From an uncultured Ruminococcus sp. (GTDB lineage: Bacteria > Bacillota > Clostridia > Oscillospirales > Ruminococcaceae): 31,921 nucleotides of DNA. The notes beneath the pieces are model-generated. The model ran no database searches and was not told the DNA's origin. It saw only the letters and a program-made list of their open reading frames with translations. The DNA is taken from positions 1 to 31,921 of the forward strand of contig CAMWHN010000002.1 of NCBI GenBank assembly GCA_947174085.1. Direction: 5' to 3'. This document shows, piece after piece, positions 23,415 through 29,600 of this stretch. Position 1 is the first letter of the stretch; every line of letters starts with the position of its first letter. A program made the position numbers and the translations under genes.

Positions 23415-26036
23415 ATGAAAGGTCTTACTTCCGCACAGGCGAATGAACTCCAAAAAAAACATGGTTCTAATACATTGGTACAAGTGAAAAAAACAAGTGC
23501 AATTAAAATTTTTTTCAGTCAGTTTAAAGATGCTATGGTGTTAATATTACTAGTCGCAACCGGAATTTCTGCTTTGTTAGGCGAATGGACAGATGCAATT
23601 ACAATTGTTGTAATTGTATTATTAAATGCGATTTTAGGCTTTATTCAGGAGTATCGAACAGAAAAAACGTTGGAAGCCTTACGGAATATGACAGCTCCAA
23701 CGGCGAAAGTTTGGCGTGATGATAAATTGCAGGAAATTCCGGCTGAAAATCTTGTGCCAGAAGATATTATTTCCATAGAAGCAGGAGATTGTATTCCGGC
23801 AGATTGTTTATTATTAAAAGCCAATCGGCTTTATGCAAATGAATCTGTTCTGACAGGTGAGGCAGAGCCTATTTCTAAATGCGCAGGTACTCGCAAAGAT
23901 GATTTAACTGGTTTGCATAAGCCTTATATGATTTACAGTGGCACAGCTATTACCAGAGGTAGTGGCACTGCACAAGTAATTTCTACTGGTAAAAATACCC
24001 AAATGGGACAGATTTCCGGTATGTTGTCATCAATTACACGCACGGAAACGCCTTTGCAAAAGCGTTTGGGAGAATTGGGCAAAACCCTTGCATTTATTTG
24101 CATTGGCGTTTGTATGGCAGTTTTTGGCGCAGGTGTTCTCAGAGGTGAGCCGATTTTTGATATGCTTATGACGGGCATTTCTATTGCGATTGCGGCAATT
24201 CCTGAGGGATTACCCGCAACTGTGACAATTGCGTTAGCTCTTGCTGTCAATCGCATGATGAAACAAAAAGCTCTTGTGAATCGTTTGCACAGTGTAGAGA
24301 CTTTGGGCTGTACTTCTGTTATTTGTTCTGATAAGACTGGAACAATTACAGAAAATCGCATGACAGTGACGAAAATTAATATTTTAGACCAAGAATTTGA
24401 TATTACTGGCAATGCGCTAAAAATGGACGGTGCAATTTTAGAAAATAATATGCATGTGAATCCGAAAAGCATTCCGGCTTTGGAAAGTTTATTAAAATGC
24501 GCTGTCTTGTGTAATAATGCAGAATTATCTGGTGATGTTTCTACTCGCAACAGAGGAGAATTGTCTAATAATTCCAGTTGGACAGCAGTCGGTGACCCAA
24601 CGGAAATTGCCTTGCTTGCGATGGCAGCAAAAGGCGGAATTTCTGCTAAAATGCTATCTGATTATGCTAGAATTTCTGAAGAACCTTTTGATAGTGATAC
24701 TCGTTCTATGAGCGTTTTAGTAAAAAAAGGCGGTCAAAGTATTGTGTATACCAAAGGCGCAATTGATGTGATTTTAAAACATTGTGATTTTATTAGAACG
24801 AAAACAGGTGATATTGCTTTAACACCTGTAATTAGCAAGAAAATTTTGGAAAAAGCAGAATTATTATCAGAACAAGCGTTGCGTGTATTGGCTTTTGCCG
24901 AAAAACCCTGTGAAAATTTCAATCAAGCTGTAAATGGCATGGTATTTCTAGGTTTAACTGGCATGTTAGACCCGCCAAGACCAGAGGCAAAACAGGCAAT
25001 TAGAACTTGTGCTAATGCTTCTGTAAAAACTGTTATGATTACAGGTGACCATAAAAAAACTGCGGCGGCAATTGCAAAAAAAGCTGGTTTACTTCGTGGC
25101 GGTGAAGTGGTTACGGGTGATGAATTAGACTTAATGACAGATACACAGCTTGATAGAAGATTATCAAAAATTTCTGTATTTGCCAGAGTGAATCCCTCAC
25201 ATAAATTACGACTTGTCAAAGCATTTCAACGTGCTGGAAATATTGTCACAATGACTGGTGACGGCGTAAATGATGCGCCTGCTATTAAAGAAGCTGATGT
25301 TGGTGTTGCTATGGGTATGACTGGTACTGACGTTGCGAAACAAGCCGCTGATGTAATTCTTATGGACGATAATTTAGCTACGCTTGTGAGTGCTGTCGAA
25401 CAGGGCAGAGCTATTTATTCTAATATCAGAAAATTTGTCAGATATTTATTATCTTGTAATATTGGCGAAGTTATCACAATGTTTTTAGGAATTTTAATGG
25501 GTATGCCTGTTGTGTTATTGCCTGTGCAGTTATTGCTTGTGAATTTAGCAACGGACGGCTTGCCAGCAATTGCCTTAGGTTTAGAGCCACCAGAAAAAAA
25601 TATTATGAAACGTCCCCCAAGAAAACCTGATGAAAGTTTTTTTGCTGACGGTTTATTAGGCAAAATTGTTTGGCGTGGCGTGATGATTGGACTTTGTACA
25701 TTAGGGTCATTTAGTACGGCATTAAGACTTGGCGGAACACTCACAGAAGCCAGAACTTGTGCATTATTTACGCTTGTTGTGTCACAGTTAATTCATGTGT
25801 TTGAATGTAAATCTGAACATGGAACGATTTTTAGTGTGCGCTATTTTTCTAACTGGAAATTAATTTTTGCGGTATTATTTTCAGCGTCTATGCTTGCTGT
25901 GACAATCTGGTTGCCACAGGCACAAGTTATTTTTTCTACTACGGCATTAGCTGGTAATTTACTTTGGCAAGCTGTTGCATTTTCGTTTGCTGTTCCTGTC
26001 ATGAGTTCTATTTTTACAGTAAAACCTAAAAATTAA
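23415..26036 (+). CDS. Calcium-transporting P-type ATPase (type IIA)
   Basis: An 873-residue pump of normal IIA length. It has an N-terminal cation-ATPase domain (GLTSAQANELQKKHGSN), the actuator motif LTGEAEP near residue 155, phosphorylated D306 in CSDKTGTITEN, and the hinge TGDGVNDAPAIKEADVGVAMG near 616. Ion-binding residues match SERCA-type pumps: E264 in IPEGLP, N682 and E685 in NIGEVITMFLG, and N710, T713 and D714 in NLATDGLP. It should export Ca2+ (or Mn2+) from the cytoplasm using ATP. GGGAGAGG precedes the ATG. It stands alone: the rpsR terminator lies upstream and its own terminator downstream. I saw no convincing promoter in the 75-nt gap. Confidence 0.95.
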   Translation: MKGLTSAQANELQKKHGSNTLVQVKKTSAIKIFFSQFKDAMVLILLVATGISALLGEWTDAITIVVIVLLNAILGFIQEYRTEKTLEALRNMTAPTAKVWRDDKLQEIPAENLVPEDIISIEAGDCIPADCLLLKANRLYANESVLTGEAEPISKCAGTRKDDLTGLHKPYMIYSGTAITRGSGTAQVISTGKNTQMGQISGMLSSITRTETPLQKRLGELGKTLAFICIGVCMAVFGAGVLRGEPIFDMLMTGISIAIAAIPEGLPATVTIALALAVNRMMKQKALVNRLHSVETLGCTSVICSDKTGTITENRMTVTKINILDQEFDITGNALKMDGAILENNMHVNPKSIPALESLLKCAVLCNNAELSGDVSTRNRGELSNNSSWTAVGDPTEIALLAMAAKGGISAKMLSDYARISEEPFDSDTRSMSVLVKKGGQSIVYTKGAIDVILKHCDFIRTKTGDIALTPVISKKILEKAELLSEQALRVLAFAEKPCENFNQAVNGMVFLGLTGMLDPPRPEAKQAIRTCANASVKTVMITGDHKKTAAAIAKKAGLLRGGEVVTGDELDLMTDTQLDRRLSKISVFARVNPSHKLRLVKAFQRAGNIVTMTGDGVNDAPAIKEADVGVAMGMTGTDVAKQAADVILMDDNLATLVSAVEQGRAIYSNIRKFVRYLLSCNIGEVITMFLGILMGMPVVLLPVQLLLVNLATDGLPAIALGLEPPEKNIMKRPPRKPDESFFADGLLGKIVWRGVMIGLCTLGSFSTALRLGGTLTEARTCALFTLVVSQLIHVFECKSEHGTIFSVRYFSNWKLIFAVLFSASMLAVTIWLPQAQVIFSTTALAGNLLWQAVAFSFAVPVMSSIFTVKPKN

Positions 26037-26062
26037 ATCAAAAATTGCTATTTGTTTCATAG

Positions 26063-26138
26063 AAAAAACCGTCTGTTTTTATTTATTTTGTTTTGCGTTT
26101 GTAGTTATTCAAATTATAACAAATTCTGACGGTTTTTT
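26063..26138 (+). terminator. Terminator after the P-type ATPase gene
   Basis: AAAAAACCGTC (26063-26073) and GACGGTTTTTT (26128-26138) form an 11-bp stem with a long 54-nt loop that contains its own weak TTTG/CAAA hairpin. The T run after the GC part fits intrinsic termination. Confidence 0.65.
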
Positions 26139-26146
26139 CTGTTTTT

Positions 26147-26178
26147 TATTAAACTTAAGTTTAATACTATTATAATAG
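26147..26178. repeat. Two adjacent perfect palindromes in the non-coding region
   Basis: A perfect 20-bp palindrome (26147-26166, centre CTTAAG) is followed directly by a perfect 12-bp palindrome CTATTATAATAG (26167-26178) that contains a TATAAT. They may be a regulator-binding site over a weak promoter, or simply AT-rich symmetry. Confidence 0.5.
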
Positions 26179-26308
26179 ATAAATTTAGGAAAGAGTCAAC
26201 TATAATTTAAATATAACTATTAGTATACTGAAATTTGTTGATTATAAATAAAATAATACTATTTTTTTAGAAAAATATGTTTAAATAGTTGAAATTTTCT
26301 AAAAGGTC

Positions 26309-26337
26309 TTGACATATTTCAATGCATATGGTATAAT
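26309..26337 (+). promoter_or_regulatory. Consensus promoter of the riboswitch-metallopeptidase transcript
   Basis: A perfect TTGACA (26309-26314) and a perfect TATAAT (26332-26337) with a 17-nt spacer. The transcript should start near 26344 and carry a leader of about 335 nt before the ATG at 26678. Confidence 0.9.
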
Positions 26338-26350
26338 TGGATACATTAAG

Positions 26351-26370
26351 AACGACATATAACGACATAT
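26351..26370 (+). repeat. Tandem decamer AACGACATAT in the early leader
   Basis: Two exact copies of AACGACATAT lie just after the expected transcript start. A good ribosome site AGAAAGG (26371-26377) then precedes a start-stop frame ATG TAT TGA (26386-26394). Confidence 0.7.
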
Positions 26371-26410
26371 AGAAAGGTTATTAATATGTATTGAGTATGT
26401 TGTAAATTAA

Positions 26411-26498
26411 ATTAATATTTGGCAAACTTATTGAAAGATAAGGACGCAAAGCTTTAGAGTCTAAACCAGAAGTGGCATGATTGTCAGCTGCAAGTAAT
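26411..26498 (+). promoter_or_regulatory. Cyclic-di-GMP-I riboswitch (GEMM-I) aptamer
   Basis: The core segments of the class I c-di-GMP aptamer appear in order and spacing: GGCAAAC, a stem TTATT-GAAA-GATAA with the GAAA tetraloop, GGACGCAAAGC, then GTCTAAACC (tetraloop receptor side) and a second hairpin ending TGATTGTCAGCTGC. The ends ATTAATATTTG (26411-26421) and CAAGTAAT (26491-26498) can close helix P1 with an internal loop. The aptamer binds c-di-GMP, and in this position would govern the secreted metallopeptidase downstream. A diguanylate cyclase gene is present in the same window. Whether ligand turns expression on or off cannot be settled by eye. Confidence 0.9.
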
Positions 26499-26566
26499 CG
26501 TTTGTATAATTACTTTCAAAGTGATTATTAAATGTAGATATTAGTACAGGTCTTTTTGAACGATTA
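26492..26566 (+). promoter_or_regulatory. Candidate switching helices of the riboswitch expression platform
   Basis: The 3' strand of P1 has rival partners: AAGTAAT (26492-26498) with ATTACTT (26509-26515), and TAATCGTT (26495-26502) with AACGATTA (26559-26566). If P1 forms, AATTACT (26508-26514) can instead pair with AGTGATT (26520-26526). These mutually exclusive helices fit a ligand-controlled switch; the exact path to the terminator is unclear. Confidence 0.5.
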
Positions 26567-26583
26567 TTTACTCAGAAGCAATG

Positions 26584-26623
26584 CAACTGTGTCTTTCTTT
26601 ATGGAAGATGACAGTTGTTTTTT
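26584..26623 (+). terminator. Intrinsic terminator in the riboswitch leader
   Basis: CAACTGT (26584-26590) pairs with ACAGTTG (26611-26617), continued by TCTTTC with GGAAGA, and followed by T6. It stands 55 nt before the start codon, where conditional termination would control the gene. ATGCAACT (26581-26588) is also perfectly complementary to AGTTGCAT (26624-26631), a possible anti-terminator. Confidence 0.85.
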
Positions 26624-26677
26624 AGTTGCATCAGGATTTTTTAAAGAGTTGCCGAAATTCAGAAAGGATGGGTCATA

Positions 26678-29600
26678 ATGAAAAAACAAATAATCAAGAA
26701 GAAAGTTGCTTTTTTGTTAGCTTTATGTATGGTATCTAACTTCTCAATGGCAGTTGGTGCTGAAGATATCGTTTCTGGTTTTGGTGAGTCTAAAGTTGTA
26801 ACTGGAAAAATTCTACTTGAAAATGATGTAGATTCCAATACAACCTCAGACCAAAATACAGATTCAAATACAGATTCAAATACAGATTCGAACACAGATT
26901 CAAGCACAGAGCCAAGTACAGAGCCAAGCACAGAGCCAACCACAGAGCCAACCACAGAGCCAGTTGCAGTGGGTAATGCAGGCAGAGTTGAAGTTTCACT
27001 TGGGCTGGCATTGTTCCTTGATAGTGCTGATTTTACAGTAGAATTAACTGGTACTAGTGGTAACAAATATCATGATACAGGTTCTGTTAAGTTTGAAACT
27101 GAAAAACCAAGTGTTAGCGATGAAGAAACCGAGACTGAAGAGGCTGCTGAGACTGAAAATGAAAAAACTACAAGCGAAATTTCCAGTGAAAAAAGTGCTG
27201 ACAAAACAGTTATTTTCAAAGGTCTTGAAAGTGGTAAGTACATGCTTAGAATTACTGCAAAAGGTTTCAAAACTTATACACAGCTCATAGATGTAAAACA
27301 GATGAAGCATGTTGTAAAACTGACTGCTGGTTTTGCAAATTTTGACTATGGGAAAGGTTTAATCCACCCTGGCGTTCTTTTGATTGGTGACGTGAACGGA
27401 GATGGCAAGGTAGATGATACTGATAGAAAAGCACTTGTAAATGCGATTCATACCGTTAGACAGTCTCCTGAACAACTGGAAAATTATCTGGGATATGACT
27501 TGGACGGAGATGGTGAGGTAAATATAGAAGATTTGATGTTCTTCTCAAAGGGTTATCTGGAAGAAGTTGGAAAGCATACTGATGCTCATGTAGAAGAATA
27601 CGTTTCACCAGACCTTGTAATAGTTGATACACCTGAGAATGTAGAGTTAGTAGGCGGTAGTGTTGAAGATATGCTGAATGGCGAAGGGGAAGTGTCTTTT
27701 GGACTAAAAGAGGGTGAAGAGCTTTCAGAAGACAATCCTATTGAGGTTTCGTTTGATGTAACTAGTGAAGAACCTGTTGAGGCTGTCGTTTTTGGTGTAT
27801 CACAGGAAACTCCTATTGAGAAAGCATATATTGATGTTGCCTATGTTGATGATGATGGAATAGAAAGAACCATTACTGTTCCGTTTGTTACTTATGAGTA
27901 CAATGAAAATACTGGAGCTGAAAATAATCAAGCTGAGGAACAATATTCGAATGATGCTTCAAGTTCACACGAAGAACAATATCCGGCTAATGCTCCAAGT
28001 TCAGATGATGAACAAGATGAAGGTGAAGTTTCAAGACGTTCTGTAGAGTTCTTGCTTAATGAATCCGGCGTACGTGCTACACTTGATAAAAATGGTAATA
28101 TTCAGGTTAATTTGGGTCAACAAGTAGCAGTTAAGAAAGTTTCTCTGAAAGTTACGGCACTGGCAATAGCAGAAGGTCAATCTAATAATCTCGTGACCAT
28201 TGCTAAAACAGAATTTGTAAATGATATGGCGAGCCGTATTCCAGAGCCTGAACTGAATATCCCAGTAATCAATAATGTAACCATTGGCAGTGAAGAATTT
28301 ACTTTGAGCTGGAATCCAGAAACTAACATAACGGGTTATGAAGTACAGGTAAAACAGAATGGCAAAGTAGTTAAAACAATCTCAACAACTTCAACTACTG
28401 TTAAGGTGAAAGAAGACAAAGTAATTAAGAATTATGTAACTTATACAGTAAATGTAAGGTCAGTCAACGGTACATGGAAGAGCGATTATAGTGAAACTAA
28501 GGAGGCTATGCCAATACCAACCAAACGTCCCGACAAGCCTGATAATGTAAAAGCTTCAGGAATTTATAGAGGAATTAAGGTTAGCTGGAGCAACATGGAT
28601 GACACACAGTCCTATATTGTTTTCTATAAAAAAGCAGGAGATGAAGCATATACTGAAATTCCCGATATTACAACCAACGGCTATACTATTGAGGGATTAG
28701 AAGATCTCAAAGAATACGAAGTTTATGTAAAAGGTAAGAATGAACTTGGTTTAAGCCCTGAGTCAATTCACGCCTCAGCAACAACAACTGATTTGAATCT
28801 TGCTGACATGCCGAAATACAATCTGATTAACCGTGATAAAAAAGGTGTTCCTGGGAAATCACATGTTGTTTCCGTTACAAGATACGGCGGTGAAATGATA
28901 GACAGCAAACTTGATGAAGGCGGAAATACTGCATGGGGTGCTGTGGACGGCGATAAGGATTCCTATTATTCAAAGAATACATGGGACGACGGCGGATTCA
29001 ACGGTATTGGCAACAATGGTCTGACATACACTTTAGATAAGGACTACACACTGGATACCATTGGTATACTTACAACAAAAAATATTGACTATACAAACGT
29101 AAGATGTTGGGATTCAGCAGGCAATTTAGTATATCAACTTAATGACGCTTATGCTAATCTCGCTTCAAGAAAAACTGATTCAAAAGGCAGAGCTTATTAC
29201 CTTCTCAAGTTCCCGAAAGCAATAACAGCAAGTAAAATCCAGATTTCTCTTGCACGTTATCTGGCATCTCCTATTACTGTTGCAGAAACATATTTCTATC
29301 AGTATGATTACCTTATGGACGAAGTTATGGATTTATATGTAGACGATTTGCATACAGTTTTGAAAGATACAGTTACTCAGGCAGTCGTTGATGACCTGCG
29401 TAAGAAAATAAACACTCCTGATGAATTTGGCGAAATCAATCCTAATAAAGATGCTATCATTCGTGAACTTGACACAGCAGAAAAAATTCTGAATGCGAAA
29501 TCACTCAGCAGTGCGATAGAAATACATAATGGTATCACTACCAATGATGTAGGACGTGGATTCTCTGGAATCAATGCTTGGCAACCTCTTGGTGTTACTA

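Noticed and set aside
23933..24550. 205-codon frame antisense to the P-type ATPase
   Set aside because: Fully overlapped by a certain gene with intact motifs; composition is typical of a shadow frame.
26855..26962. Short tandem repeats that could suggest a CRISPR array
   Set aside because: Units are 12 bp, contiguous without spacers and in frame within a coding region.
26659..27310. Several minus-strand frames opposite the N-terminus of the metallopeptidase
   Set aside because: They mirror the 12-bp repeats (SVF/SVL runs) and have no start signals; the plus-strand frame has signal peptide, dockerin and catalytic site in one phase.
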